Notes: generated by a model from the letters alone, not told the origin. Numbered from the stretch's first letter, positions 32,113 through 44,260 are shown. The stretch is 64,000 nt of DNA from Undaria pinnatifida (GCA_012845835.1 JABAKD010000024.1:1339862-1403861), one strand, 5' to 3'. Made by a program: numbers and translations.

Positions 32113-32256
32113 CGGGGACATTTAGGAGCCATCCCCGGGTGTCAAATTTTTATTTCGAGCTTTCGGTTGGGGTTAGGGATAGGGTTTATAGGGTTATAAA
32201 TTTATAGGTGCCGGTCGTGGAAGGCCTGACACCTGCAGATGGCTCCCAAATGTCTC
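32113..32256. mobile_element. TA-flanked MITE, copy 1
   Basis: Ends CGGGGACATTTAGGAGCC and (reversed) GAGACATTTGGGAGCC, with further pairing into GGGTGTCA. Length 144 bp, flanked by TA on both sides. The core holds GGTTGGGGTTAGGGATAGGG. Confidence 0.78.
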
Positions 32257-32275
32257 TAGTCGTACATCACTGTTA

Positions 32276-32423
32276 CGGGGACATTTAAGAGCCATCCCCG
32301 GGTGTCATATTTATATTTCGAGCTTTTAGTTGGGGTTCAGGGATGGGGGGGGTTAGGTTTATAAATCTATAGGGGTCGATCGTGGAAGGCCTGACACCCG
32401 GGGAAGGCTCCCAAATGTCCCCA
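32276..32423. mobile_element. TA-flanked MITE, copy 2
   Basis: Ends CGGGGACATTTAAGAGCC and (reversed) TGGGGACATTTGGGAGCC. Length 148 bp, flanked by TA. It sits 19 bp from copy 1 in the same orientation. TA duplication suggests a Tc1/mariner-type mobiliser (inference). Confidence 0.78.
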
Positions 32424-33014
32424 TAGTCGTGATTCACGACTACGTAACCAAAAGTAAAAAAAAAAAAAAAAAACACGTGTTTAGCCATGCTTATCATTGC
32501 CCATTCTTGTTGATATCACCTTCACCCTTCCGTGACCCAAAGCTAGCGACCGAAAACTCTTGCAAAACTTATACGAAGATAAACGTTATACCTGGTAGGA
32601 TACAGTACGCGACAGCACTTACTTAAGAACTTGACACTTGATAATTTCAGGCTCGATTTTTAGACGAGAAGATAAGAACCTGGCCCATTTCGTACCGAAA
32701 AAGGCGCAGGACACACACCCTGCCTCACCCAAGAGTCTCATCCCCCTCAGAAACAAGATATTACGAAGTGATGTCGCATACCGTATTACAGGGATCGATA
32801 GGATGACAGGATCATGCTGCGCCCTTGCAGTACCAGCGCACGTACGACGACGTTCCGGTACGACTCGCCGCATCGTACGTAAAATATACCAGGTATCATA
32901 GCCGTACGAAGTACTCGTAGTTCGCTCGGATATCAAACTCACGATAGCAAATCAGTCATACCGGGGTGCCTTAACCAAACCTGTCGTCCATGTTGCCGTA
33001 ACCGTCATTCAAAC

Positions 33015-33354
33015 CAGGGATTTTCACAGGGCATGACCCGATCCGCGGTTATCTCGCGGATCAAGTCGGGTCGGGTTAAGATGTACTCGAAATATCACAG
33101 GTCGGGTCGGGTCGGGTCGGGTCGGGTCGGGTCGGGTCGGATCGGGTCGGGTCGGGTCTGGTCGGGTCGGGTCGGGTCGGGTCGGGTCGGGTCGGGTCGG
33201 GTCGGGTCGGGTCGGGTCGGGTCGGGTCGGGTCGGGTCGGATCGGGTCGGGTCGGGTCGGGTCGGGTCGGGTCGGGTCGGGTCGGGTCGGGTCGGGTCGG
33301 GTCGGGTTGGCCAGCATAACCCGCGAGACGTGACCCGAGCCCTGAAAAGCCCTG
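33015..33354. mobile_element. hAT-like element with GGGTC core, copy 2
   Basis: Begins CAGGGATTTTCACAGGGC and ends, reversed, CAGGGCTTTTCAGGGC. Between them lie about 41 GGGTC units (33100-33306). The flanks do not give a clean 8-bp duplication. Confidence 0.62.
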
Positions 33355-36300
33355 ATTTATGTTACTTCAGGTCGAAGTATCAGTTGGGTGAGGTGGCGAA
33401 GCCAGCCAACTACCCGACTTTTTCGTCGGCAAAGGTCAGTCGAACGTCGCGAGCCAACTCAGCTCCATTCGGTCGAGAGGGATCCCCCAGGCGGTGCCGC
33501 CAGACAGAGAAACTCGCCGAACCCTCCACCTACTACGTCAAAACTGCAAAATTTACGATATTGTTGTTGTTGTTCTCACATCAACTCGCGTAATCAAGTC
33601 CGTGGTCACAGGACAGGCTCCAGTCACTCTGGAGCTGAGGAATATCCCAGGGAGAAACACAAACAAACCAAAGGCGGTCCATGCATATATCACAGCTGAC
33701 GCAATTCATGCCTCCGCCAGAAACATATACAACGTGAAATCGGGAGTCAGCCTACGATATATACGAGCCACACTACGGCGCAGTCTCGGTTTGCGTGGAG
33801 GGAACTGCGCCGGCAGGAGGCTGGATTCGACGACGAAGAAGGAGGGCGACTGAGCGTCGACGGGCGGGGAAGAGACGGATTGAACTCTCCCTGAACGAGA
33901 AATTTTGTTCTTCACATCAGCACCGCAAGCTGCTAGGAGGATTTTATTTTTTGGGACTGGGGAGAAGGGAAACCGGTTGGAACTGAGTGCCAACGAGAGC
34001 AAGTGCGAAGGAGCGGGCCGAGTGAGCAAAGGCGATGAGGCGGCCATGCAGAACCACAGCAGGAGGATGGCACACGGAGACCCACGACCCGCACGCACAC
34101 CAACCATCATTACGAGAGCAGCGATCGTCCTTTTTTTGGATTTTTTACGAGGCAGTAGTACATGTTTCTCAGGTCACTGATTTTCGTAGAGTTGGTAGAA
34201 GAGTTGTATAAAACGACCCCCCGAAATTTTCAATTTTCAGGCACGGGCGTCGTAGCTGCGCTGCAACCTGTCAGATAACTCGGGAAGACGTGGCGATCAT
34301 TGATATCTGTACTGTGGTTTTTGGTTCGATTGCTCTGTTTTTTACTGCATACCCGCGGATCGTCACTCTGACAGCGCTCCAGACAGTAGTAGGCGTGTTC
34401 GACTATGGTTACGATTACCGTGCGGTTCGTACGGTGCAGGCAGCACTCCAGACAGCAACCGTTGTAGCTTGTAGCCGCGAGTTGGTCAGTTGTGGGGACG
34501 GGGGAACTCCATGCTGTACAATATTTGAGTGGATACCCGCGGCCACGTGAGTTCAGTTTGCACATAGGACCATTTCACTTGTGCGCCTTCTTCGTATCGT
34601 GCGTTTTAGGCGGGAAAACGTAGCAATTCCCGGATGAATTTTGATTTCATTTGGTTTTTCGGATCTTCCTAGGGATCGAGCACCTTTGTGTGACCCCGGA
34701 CTCTAGATTTTTACAGGAGTTAATGTGAGACAACAGCAACACATATATTCGTATATATCTTTTCTTTTCTTTATCTTGTTTTTTCTTCTTTGTTTCTTTT
34801 TTCCAATTGACTTGCGTCTGTCGTGCGTATGCGTAGTGATACGTACTACGTGCAATATATACGTGTAGTCTTTCCTGGGTGGCAAGTGGTATAGTCGGTT
34901 TTTCCAGGCGTGATTAGTGAGACGTATGCACCAGTATGGACCTGGCACATCGTAGACTCGCAATTTCACTTTTTTCTCGTATGTTTGTGGTGGAGGCATC
35001 AATTGCGTCAGCGGTGATATATGCGTGTACCACCTTTGCTTTGTTTGTGCTTTTCCCTGGGGTATTCCTCAGCTCCAGAGTGACTGGAGCCTATCCTGTG
35101 ACCACGGACTTGATTATGCGAGTTAATGTGAGACCAACAACATACTGCTTTCATTCTACGCCAACAAAAGTGGGATACTGTACTGGGTTGCGTGAGCAAC
35201 TGAGTTAAATCGACACACGACGCGTATGAAGATACGTGGAAGAGTGGCTTTATTTTCAAAATCCGCCGGAGGATGAAAAAAAAAACAAACTAATACTAAA
35301 CCAAACAAACCTCTGCAAACCTTCCCACAAAACGGAAACCCAAGTCGTAGTCCGACGGTCTGCAATATTCGATTGCATCGTTGAAACTACCACCGTAACA
35401 GTGAGCGGCCACGCTTCAAACTCTTCCCTTTGTGGCAGCCACCTGACGGTGCTTCTTCTGTATATTGGTGTGCGTGCGTGTGCGTGTGTATGATACGTGC
35501 GTCTGCGTGAGTATTCGAACAAAGCGTCCTGACGACACAGCAGATACTAGTCCCAGAACTTTTGAGTTCTTCTTACATGCTCATTGCTCGGGGACGCAAA
35601 TTGTGGTCCGTACCGAAACGTGGTCCACAGGTCGGAATTTTCTCTCTCGTAAAAATAAGCCTGCGGGGCGCAGCCGCATTTCTGGGCCGTTTTGAACCGT
35701 TTCGGCTGCGGGCTGGGGATCTCAATTGGGGTGGGTGTGTGCGATCCCGCGATCCTGCCATCCTGGAGTAGGAAGTAGGAACACAATCAAGACCGGGGAT
35801 GGGGGGTGCAATTGGTTTCGTTTGGGGAATGCCGTGAATGCCGCTCGAAACCATGGAAACCCTCACATGCTTGATATTAAGAACAGCAGCAGCACACAGC
35901 ACAGCAGAAGCGATACCGCAGTAGCACAGAGAGTACCAGCAGCGGTATAGTAGCAGCCGCTCTTGCCTCGAGTTCAACCACCACGGGCGTTTGTATGTGC
36001 GTGAGGTGATCAGCAGATCCTAGCATGACCATATTTTCACGTCCGAAAACCAAGGATACGTCGTCTAGCGTCATGCTCTAGCTCGCAAATATGCAAGAAC
36101 GCCTGCTTTCCGTTGTCTCTTGTCCCTTTTCAACTTTCCGACACTCCTGAGATTCCAAGTCGTCAGAACAACAACAACAACGCGTTTTACAGTTCTCAAA
36201 CAGTAGTAGCGTTCTCTGCCGTTGCTCTTCTTTCTTTTCTTTCTCATTTACCTTTCCTGCAATTTGTCTGGTTTTGACAGAAAAATCTTATGTTTTTCGA

Positions 36301-36689
36301 ACCCGCTACGTACGGGAAAAATGCATTGGTAATTCCCTTTACTACGAGGTACTGCGATCTATCACAACATGAGATGACGACAAAATTTGAACATTTTCCG
36401 AATTTCGGGACGAAAAATGTCACGCGATAAGAAACGCACGATAGTACTATTCTGTGCAACATTCGCTTCGGGGATGAAGTTTCTTAGCCGAGTGCTGCGT
36501 AATCGAAAAAAAGGGGGGCACACGGTTATACACATCGAAATTACAAACAAGAGCCTCTGGCTAAGAAAAGGTGGCTGTGGAAAAACATTTTCCATACAGA
36601 TGTATAGAAACCCATCGCTCGGCGTTAGCCCAGGTAGAACTTCTTTGGGCTGGCTGACATTTTTCTTTTGCTTTTAGTCATAATTTTTA

Positions 36690-36845
36690 CACTCCAAGCT
36701 CAACTAGTGAGAGATTTCACCCTCAACGACCTTCTGGACAAGCCATGCATGGTCACAAGCCTCTTTCATTCTCCCCCCCGATACTTGCCTTCATTTTTAT
36801 CGCGCATAGGATTTAGCATTCCCACTTCTCAGTTTTTCATGCTCG
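36690..36845. mobile_element. SINE body fragment
   Basis: GAGATTTCACCCTCAACGAC, CTTCTGGACAAGCCATG, TTTTTATCGCGCATAGG and TTCCCACTTCTCAGTTTTTC match the SINE copy at 40.06 kb. No tRNA-like end. Confidence 0.6.
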
Positions 36846-37147
36846 CCACTTTTTCATCAAATTTTGGCTATTAAGTTACTGGCTAGTTATTATTAATAGT
36901 TAGCCAGCTACTTGCTGGTTACGTTCTCGCGCAAAATAGCGGGTTGGTGCGTTTTTGTGGCTGACCACTACGCTTGTAAATCGCGATGTATTTATCGACA
37001 AACACAAGAAGATACAGATAGTTGGTCGGCTTACTTTCATCACCCAACTAAAACTAGCCGTCAAGTCCAACATTCACGGCCTTATCGTCCGCACTCTCTA
37101 TTCTGTCGAGAAAGACCAGCTTCGAAATACTTCGCTTGCGCTTTCAT

Positions 37148-37484
37148 CAGAGGGCACTTCACGGGTCGGGTTGATTCTCGCGGGTCGGGTCGGACCTGAA
37201 CTGACCCGTAATATTGAAAAACAAAACTGACTCCTGACCCGACCCGACCCGACCCGTTCCGACCCGTTCCGACCCGTTCCGTTCCGACCCGTTCCGTTCC
37301 GTTCCGACCCGACCCGACCCGACCCGACCCGACCCGACCCGACCCGACCCGACCCGACCCGACCCGACCTGACCCGACCCGACCCGATCCGACTCGACCC
37401 GACGCGACCCGACTCGACCCGCGGGAGATTAGAAACCTCCTGACCCGGCCCGAGGGTCGGATCAAAATCCGTAAAAAAGTCCTG
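37148..37484. mobile_element. hAT-like element with GGGTC core, copy 3
   Basis: Starts CAGAGGGCACTTCACGGGTC and ends, reversed, CAGGACTTTTTTACGG. Contains (GACCC)n with a GTTCC sub-variant and the shared flank AACCTCCTGACCCGGCCCG. Confidence 0.55.
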
Positions 37485-37620
37485 TTTTGTATGCCAGTAT
37501 CTTTTTTTGTGGTGGCACTATCCAGTATCTTTTTTTGTGGTGGCACTATTACTCTCCGGCTTCTGGACAAGCCGTGGTCACAGAGGTACTACAGGTGTCG
37601 TCCCTGACGCACGGTACGGT

Positions 37621-38020
37621 ATCACAGAGGCGCGCCGCTTAATTTCTGAGGCTCTTCACTTAACCCGGTTAGAGCCCCCAAATCCCTCCCTATACTAACT
37701 TTAAGGATTTTTTTTTGTTGTCCCCGAAAAGGGTTTCCAGTAATGAAGGCGTTATCACAGAGGCGCGCCGCTTAATTTCTGAGGCTCTTCACTTAACCCG
37801 GTTAGAGCCCCCAAATCCCTCCCTATACGAACTTTAAGGATTTTTTTTTGTTGTCCCCGAAAAGGGTTTCCAGTAATGAAGGCGTTATCACAGAGGCGCG
37901 CCGCTTAATTTCTGAGGCTCTTCACTTAACCCGGTTAGAGCCCCCAAATCCCTCCCTATACGAACTTTAAGAATTTTTTTTTGTTGTCCCCGAAAAAGGT
38001 TTCCAGTAATGAAGGCGTTA
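37621..38020. repeat. 133-bp tandem triplication containing R3
   Basis: Three near-identical units starting ATCACAGAGGCGCGCCGCTT (37621, 37753, 37887), each holding one R3 core (CCCAAATCCCTCCCTATAC). Only a few base differences are visible. Confidence 0.92.
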
Positions 38021-38160
38021 CGACACCCGGTGATAAACGTCCCCGAAAAGGATTACCAGTTGTGAAGGCATCAACCCGTTTAGAGCCCCCAAATCCCACC
38101 CCATACTAACTTCGCGTAAATTTGTCCCCAAAAAGGGTTTCCAGTTGTGAAGGCATTAAG
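38021..38160 (+). repeat. R3 copies following the triplication
   Basis: CGACACCCGGTGATAAACGT and CCCCATACTAACTTCGCG, TTTGTCCCCAAAAAGGGTTT. A fourth and partial fifth R3 unit. Confidence 0.7.
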
Positions 38161-38529
38161 GAGGCATATACGGAAAAGCAAAAGCACTCGTACTCGTACG
38201 TACCCATACCCGATGAAAAATCCCATGGCCCAAGCATTTCCGCGAAAATAAGTGCAAAAAAAAAAAAAAAAACGAAATTCCGAGGATTGGGGTTGCGGAG
38301 CCCCGTCATTTTAAAAAACGTTTCAGGCAAAAAAAGTGCTGCTTGTATCATAGCGTGCGTCCCCTTCCCCCCCCCCGGTGGATGCCTTCATTGATTCTGG
38401 GCAGAGGGTTAAGCGTTCCCAGTACTGCTGTTCGTCGACTCCAATGGAATTTTGCAGGCGTGCAAGTACACGGTACTAAGATATTCTCCGACTCCCGGTT
38501 TTGTTTGTTTGTTTTTTCGTTTGCACACT

Positions 38530-38816
38530 TCTACTTTCTAGCTTCTGGACAAGCCGTGTGGTCACAGGTGTCGTCCCTTCCCCCCCCCCGGCTCTTGCCT
38601 ACAATTTTTACCGCGCATAAGGTGCAGCGATCCCACTGCTCGTCGAGTTTTCATCGAGTGTTGCTAACTCACGCTCTCGTGCTTTCCGCAAGTCAATTCG
38701 TGCACAAGAAAAAGTCCCCACGAATTTATACGAGTATGCACTCGGGGGGATTCGAACTCGCGAAACGGACCCATACCAGGCTCGAGGATAACCTGATACG
38801 CCACCGGGGCGACCGG
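38530..38816 (-). mobile_element. tRNA-derived SINE, copy 1
   Basis: On the minus strand the 5' end reads GGTCGCCCCGGTGGCGTATC. Its A-box-like TGGCGTATCAGG (about 38793-38804) and B-box GAGTTCGAATCC (about 38748-38759) are spaced as in tRNA genes. It is followed by a body ending near GGCTTGTCCAGAAGCTAG. About 287 bp. Confidence 0.78.
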
Positions 38817-39104
38817 CAATTGGGGCCTGTCTTGTGACGACGGGCTATATTATGGCGCGAAGATCATGTGGAATAGCAGCAACAATGGCAAAGAGGGCAC
38901 AATATATGACAAGACGGAACGTATGGAAACCGCAACGAAATAGTATTTTGTGACCACGAACTAGCTTATGGCGCTGAGCTACTCTTACCAGATGCGAGGA
39001 CAGCAGCAACAACAACGACAACGGAAAATACAAGATTCACTGGAAAACAGCCAAACCGCAACGAAAAAACAGTAATACATTTATAAAATAGATGTGATGT
39101 TAGA

Positions 39105-39300
39105 TCTAGCTCAAAATTCCCCACCCGAAGTAAAAATACCAACACTTAATACCATTCATTATAGAGGACCAAAATACGACCCTCCAAATAAAAACTCATC
39201 TCTATTGTATATTACAAGTACCAACAACGCAGCTTGCAAAGATGAGTATTGACCTAAAATTCGTCGAACTCATGGCTGACGTCCTTGAAATTTGTTCATA
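39105..39300 (+). repeat. R2 dispersed repeat copy
   Basis: TCTAGCTCAAAATTCCCCAC, AGTAAAAATACCAACACTTA, TATTACAAGTACCAACAACG, CAGCTTGCAAAGATGAGTAT and TTCGTCGAACTCATGGCTGA. Same order at 46.0 kb and reversed at 48.0 kb. Confidence 0.8.
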
Positions 39301-39404
39301 AAAAAATACCAGGTACTTGCGACCAAGAACTATTTAGTAGATCATTGCGCTGAGTCAATATGCGAGAACAGCGACAACGGCACACAATATTTTGTAAATA
39401 TGAA

Positions 39405-39650
39405 AAATACACTTCAGCTGTGAGATCGACCAAAATAATTTATTGATCAAAACTCAGCTTTGCAAGCTGCGTGTGGTACTTCGATCGCGCGTGTTACGGG
39501 GTGTATATCCTCGTGAAGGATATCGGTCGGTGACTCCCCGGCAAATGCCAGGGTCAACGTGACTAAGACGTTCAGCCTTGTCATGCGCACGGAAACTGTA
39601 TAACCCGCATTGAGGAGGACAAAACCAAACATCTGTGGAATTCAGTATGC
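39405..39650 (+). repeat. R1 dispersed repeat copy (divergent)
   Basis: CAGCTGTGAGATCGACC, CAGCTTTGCAAGCTGCGTG, GATCGCGCGTGTTACGGGGT and GAAACTGTATAACCCGC. Divergent subfamily close to the copy at 50.05 kb. Confidence 0.7.
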
Positions 39651-40062
39651 ATGAAACAATAAGTGTTATAGCGTGAGTTAGCTTTTGGAGTGGGCTACTT
39701 GGGTCTACCGGGTTTGTACGCAAGTTCCCGTGTACTCCCTGTATATGTGGCTGGCCAGCGGAGGTCCAGCCCAGGCCTGGTGCTCGGGTTTTTTGCTGTC
39801 GAATCATGATGAAACATGCGGTGGACGTCGATCGCTACTGCTCCGAAGTGATCTCTCTTCTTCTGCTATATGTGACAAGGTGGAAGTATCCACGTCGCAA
39901 CGAAACAATTTGTGCGACGCGCGCGCAGCACAACACTTGATCGCACTTGTTTACTCTCGCGGCGCGCCAACACATGGATACGAGTGTTGCATTCACCCGG
40001 GCGAGTGTCATTTGCGCTATGTACCAGGTGCAGTTATTTTCTTTTTTTAATACTACTTTTTT

Positions 40063-40445
40063 CTTTCCAGCTCAACTCGGATGTAAGAGGTTTCACCATC
40101 GGCGAGCTTCTGGACAAGGTCATGGTCAAGCCGTGGACACAAGCGTCTTTCCTTATCCAGCCCGGTACGTGCCTTCACTTTTTATCGCGCATAGGGTTCA
40201 GCATTCCCACTTTTCAGCTTGTTATGCTCGTCGACTGTCAACGAGTTTTGCCAACTCACGCTCCATCATTCCCACTTTTCAGCTTTTTACGCTCGTCGAT
40301 TGTCACCGAGTTTGCCAACTCACGCTCCATCAATGTAGCACTTTCCGCGAGTCCTTTTTTCAATCGCTTTATCGCAAGAAAAAGTCCCTACGAGCACGAG
40401 TACATGCACTGGGGGAGGGTTCGAACCTGCGTGATCGACTTTACT
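40063..40445 (-). mobile_element. tRNA-derived SINE, copy 2, with internal duplication
   Basis: Shares the SINE body and ends at GGGTTCGAACCTGCG (B-box, reversed). The block TTCCCACTTTTCAGCTT through AACTCACGCTCCATCA is duplicated in tandem. The A-box end is missing or diverged. Confidence 0.65.
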
Positions 40446-40794
40446 TAGTACGGACAAGATTGTCCTACTTCTCTACAGAGGACTTCTTTACTATTAATAT
40501 TACTAGTACAGAACAGCAGCAATCGCTTTTTTACCCGTATATCGACATGCAGCACAGCAGCAGCATAAATAGTTCACCCTAAAGCCGTTGTCCTTCTCAC
40601 ATTACTAGTAATAGCTACACATTACTAGTCCGTGAGTCCGTGGTCACCCACAGGGCACTCCCGCTCTCGCCTTCAACGGTTGCACACGCAAGAGCAAAAA
40701 AACGTGAAGGGTTACACACGTAAACGATATACAAGAAAAGCCGCCTTCACAATTCTGGATTATTATATAGGAATACCGTATGCAACAGAAGGTA

Positions 40795-41125
40795 ACACAC
40801 CCCGATGATAACATTTGAAAAAAAAAAAAATCACCGGGTGTGGTATTCTGTCGGGGGTGTGCTATCTTACGTAACCCGGGTGATAACGTGCAGGTCGGAG
40901 GGCCCATGAAGGGGGTGTGATAAACCAGGGGGTGTGATAACACTGACGCACACTTGCAGGGGGTGTGGTAATGAGGGGGTGTGATAACACTTGCTTGCAA
41001 AGAATGCTACTGCCGCACACTTTTAGGGGTGTGATATTATTGCGGGGGTGTGATAACACAGCCCGCAGAAATTACCGGTACCTGCTGCTGCCGCACACTT
41101 GCAGGGGTGTGGTTTGCTGAGCCAG
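40795..41125. repeat. GGGTGTGATAACAC motif cluster
   Basis: GGGGTGTGATAACAC or close variants occur at least six times, mixed with CGCACACTTGCAGGGGTGTG. A related segment at 41455-41590 repeats TCACCGGGTGT, GTATTCTGT and GGGTGTGCTATCT. Confidence 0.75.
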
Positions 41126-42587
41126 TGCGGTGGCTGCCACATTGGCGCCTGTTGCTGCGCCAGCTGCAGCAGCAGCGGCAGCAGCAACAACAGGCGTAGA
41201 AGAAGTTTCCTCGTGTTGAGATAACGAGGTGATGGGTTGAACCTGCGCTGCTGCAGTCGAAGCAGCTGTCGAAGCAGCTGTCAGAGCAGCTGTCGAAGGA
41301 GCGGAGCAAGCTGCGGCGGGATAATGTTCTCCCTCCACGTCCATGTTGTTGGTCTCCATACCGAGTGGTTCCCCCCCCGTACACAGGGGTGTATTGTGCG
41401 GGATCACAGGACAGATGCTCTTATGACCCGGGTGATAGTAGCAGGGGCCCCGTGAATACATGCGGCGCAACCTCAGGGGGTATTATCTTATGTAAACCCG
41501 GTGATAACTCTCCTTGTTTGAGATTCAAAAAAAAATTCACCGGGTGTTGTATTCTGTAGAGGGTGTGCTATCTAATGTGGGTGTGTTATTTTCTGTCGTA
41601 TACGGTAAGTATGGAAATGGGGAAAATCGGTTTGGCCCACGTGTGCTTCCAGTACTATGAGACGGAAAATATCAAAAGCTGCTGCCCAAAACACTACTTT
41701 GAACCCTAACGCTTAAGGCCACGGGGTGACCCAAGCGTCCCCTGTCCCCCGGTTTTCCGGAAATTCTATATCCATCTCCATCTACATGTTTTATCGGAAC
41801 AGTAAAACGCATGGCTAAGCTTGACGCGCTGCGTTTAGAGCTCCGGCTGGTTCGTGGAACAGACCCGGAAACCCATGAAAAAAGGGCATAATCCACGGAT
41901 GCTGTGAGTCTCTTCAGATCGGCGTCCCTCTGGTTCTCAGCAGAGGTCCACACCTCGACTTTGAGGCACTGCAGTAGTCAAAATTTGGGGTACACGGAAC
42001 GAGACAAAAAACGACCTCCAACAGAACGTATGAACTTCACTAGCGGGCAGCTACAGCTCCCCACATGCAACCACGGCCCGCGAAATTGAGGGACGCTCCT
42101 GGTGGTGTATATCGACGTGGGGCGCGCCAGCCAGCAGTCGTAGGCAGCCAGAAGCGACTCACGAGATGTTTTCGTGAGTTCGAACTTGCGAGCAGCAACA
42201 CAAAAAGCTACCGAATCGCTGAAATATTTATATTCGCGCGCGGGAGCCTAATACACTGGGTACATCACCGATGAAAAAACGGTTTTCGCCAAACGCTTGC
42301 TGCTCGCCAGGCGGAATGACACAACTCTGTAATATGTGGGGTTTAAGGGCTTAGGAGAAAAGGAGAGGGACGCTCGAAAAAAATGTGTTTAGATATGGAG
42401 TCCAAACAAGGATGAAAAAAGCGCCTGAAAAGCTCTGTGTTACTGGATCTCTGCCGCATCTTTTTCCAAAATTTCGAAACAAAGATCTTGTTTGCAGACG
42501 CCATACACTATTTTCAAGTGGTTTTACATGTACGCGAAACGCCTCCATACAAGCCCCTACTCAAAATATTCCTGTGCGATCTCCCGT

Positions 42588-42672
42588 GGCCTTTCGAGCC
42601 CCCAAATCCTTCTCTATACTAGCTTCAAGTAAAATTGTCCCCAAAAAGGGGTTCCAGATATGGAGGGGTTAA
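42588..42672 (+). repeat. R3 dispersed repeat copy
   Basis: CGAGCCCCCAAATCCTTCTC, TATACTAGCTTCAAGTAAAA and TTGTCCCCAAAAAGGGGTTC. Confidence 0.75.
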
Positions 42673-43604
42673 CCCGGTTCTCCACACCAACCCTACCCAT
42701 AGAAATATGTCCGGAAAAAACCCGACTTATTCTTGAGTTGTTGAAAACTTGGTCGACCGCGTTGAAACTCATACATCAAAATATTCCCCGATTTCTATAC
42801 GTTATCCTAGATGATAATCCACAAGCGTCGTAAAAAGCTACTGCAATCTTTGGAGCGGAAGGATAGAGAGGCACAAGATCTGCGGTCATAAATTGTGAGA
42901 CAAATCTGTTTTATTTTTAATGACAATACTACTATAAGCTGTCGCTGGGAACTCGCATAGAATGATATTTGCAACTGCCGTCAAATTGCGCGCGTCAATG
43001 AGATAACATGGAGAAACTATATGTTGAGACTATCTATAAACTCGTTTGGGCTGGTTGGCGTTTACGTGCTGCTCGATTACTTGCGCGGTCGGTGCAAAGT
43101 GTTTTTTTCTTCAAGTTCTTACAAAAAAATTGGTCCCCCTTTTGAACTTGCGATAATCCCCGAATTTCAAGCCAGCCACATCCCGAAGGGTAAGCTTGTA
43201 TGTTGTACCACCTTGGTTGGCGGACGAAGAATCGCTTTACGTGTTGGGTGCTATCCCCTCGTCAAGTAACCTTATTTCTACAGCCCCAGATGTTTACCCA
43301 CAATGTCAACGTCTGCGGGAGCTGGCTGGCTCCGAAATGCTCCCGCACTCGTGATTAAACTCTCGCCTGCCTAATCACGGCATATCACTCCGCGCTGCTA
43401 AAACAAGGTTTTGCATATGAGATAAATACGGAAGTTGTCGCTGACAATGCAACAGCGTGAGAAAGTCAGCGACCCGTGGCAAAAAAGCTGAATCGCGAAC
43501 GCTGACCAAAAAGGACAACAAAACAACGAAAGGGATCGGAAGAAGGCAGCTGGTAGAGGGAACATCTACATACCTCTACCCTGTGCCCAGAGTACCTCTC
43601 CTCC

Positions 43605-44260
43605 GGGTACCAGTCACGCAGAGCATGATACCCTTGGGACTCGAGAATACACTCAGATATTTCAGATGTTTGGATACCCTTGCGAAACGCGAGCACTCAC
43701 TTGTTCAGGTCCCGGTACCCTCGGAACCGGTGAAAACTCAAGTCATTTCAGCATCTCGCACCCTTGGGACCAAAGATGTATTTTTTGACGGTCTAGTTTT
43801 GACTCGTCAAGGCGTCTTTGGACTCCTCATACTATTTTTAGTGTGTGGAGTTCCTTGATGGCTGACCGTCAAGAGGCCATGACCCGTCAAGGCGTCTTTG
43901 GACGTATCATACTATATTGAGTGTGTGGAGTTCCTTGACAGCTGTCCGTCATTGACGGTCGCCCGTCAAGGGGCAAGAGTGCCGTCAACCGGCATCTATG
44001 CTTGGGACTGGCGAGGGCTCAGCCATTTCAGCTCCTCGTACCCTTGGGATTGGCGAGGATGCAATCATTTCAGCTTCTGATACCCTTGGCATTGGTGAGG
44101 ACTCGGTCTCAGCTCCTGCTTCCCTTGAGGGTAGCGAGGGATGTCATTTCAGCTCCTGGTATCCCTTGGACTAGCGAGGACTCAGGCATTCCAGCTCTTC
44201 TCACTCTTGGGACTGGAGAGGGTTCAGTCATTTCAGCTCCTCATTCCCTTGGGATTGGGT
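43605..44260. repeat. About 42-bp minisatellite plus 80-bp duplication
   Basis: CCCTTGGGACTGGCGAGG followed by CTCAGTCATTTCAGCTCCT recurs about eight times, densest at 44005-44255. At 43805-43975 an 80-90 bp block with GTGTGTGGAGTTCCTTGA is duplicated. Confidence 0.8.

Noticed and set aside
33024..33317. Pro-Asp-Pro-Thr-Arg ORF
   Set aside because: Pure translation of the GGGTC array.
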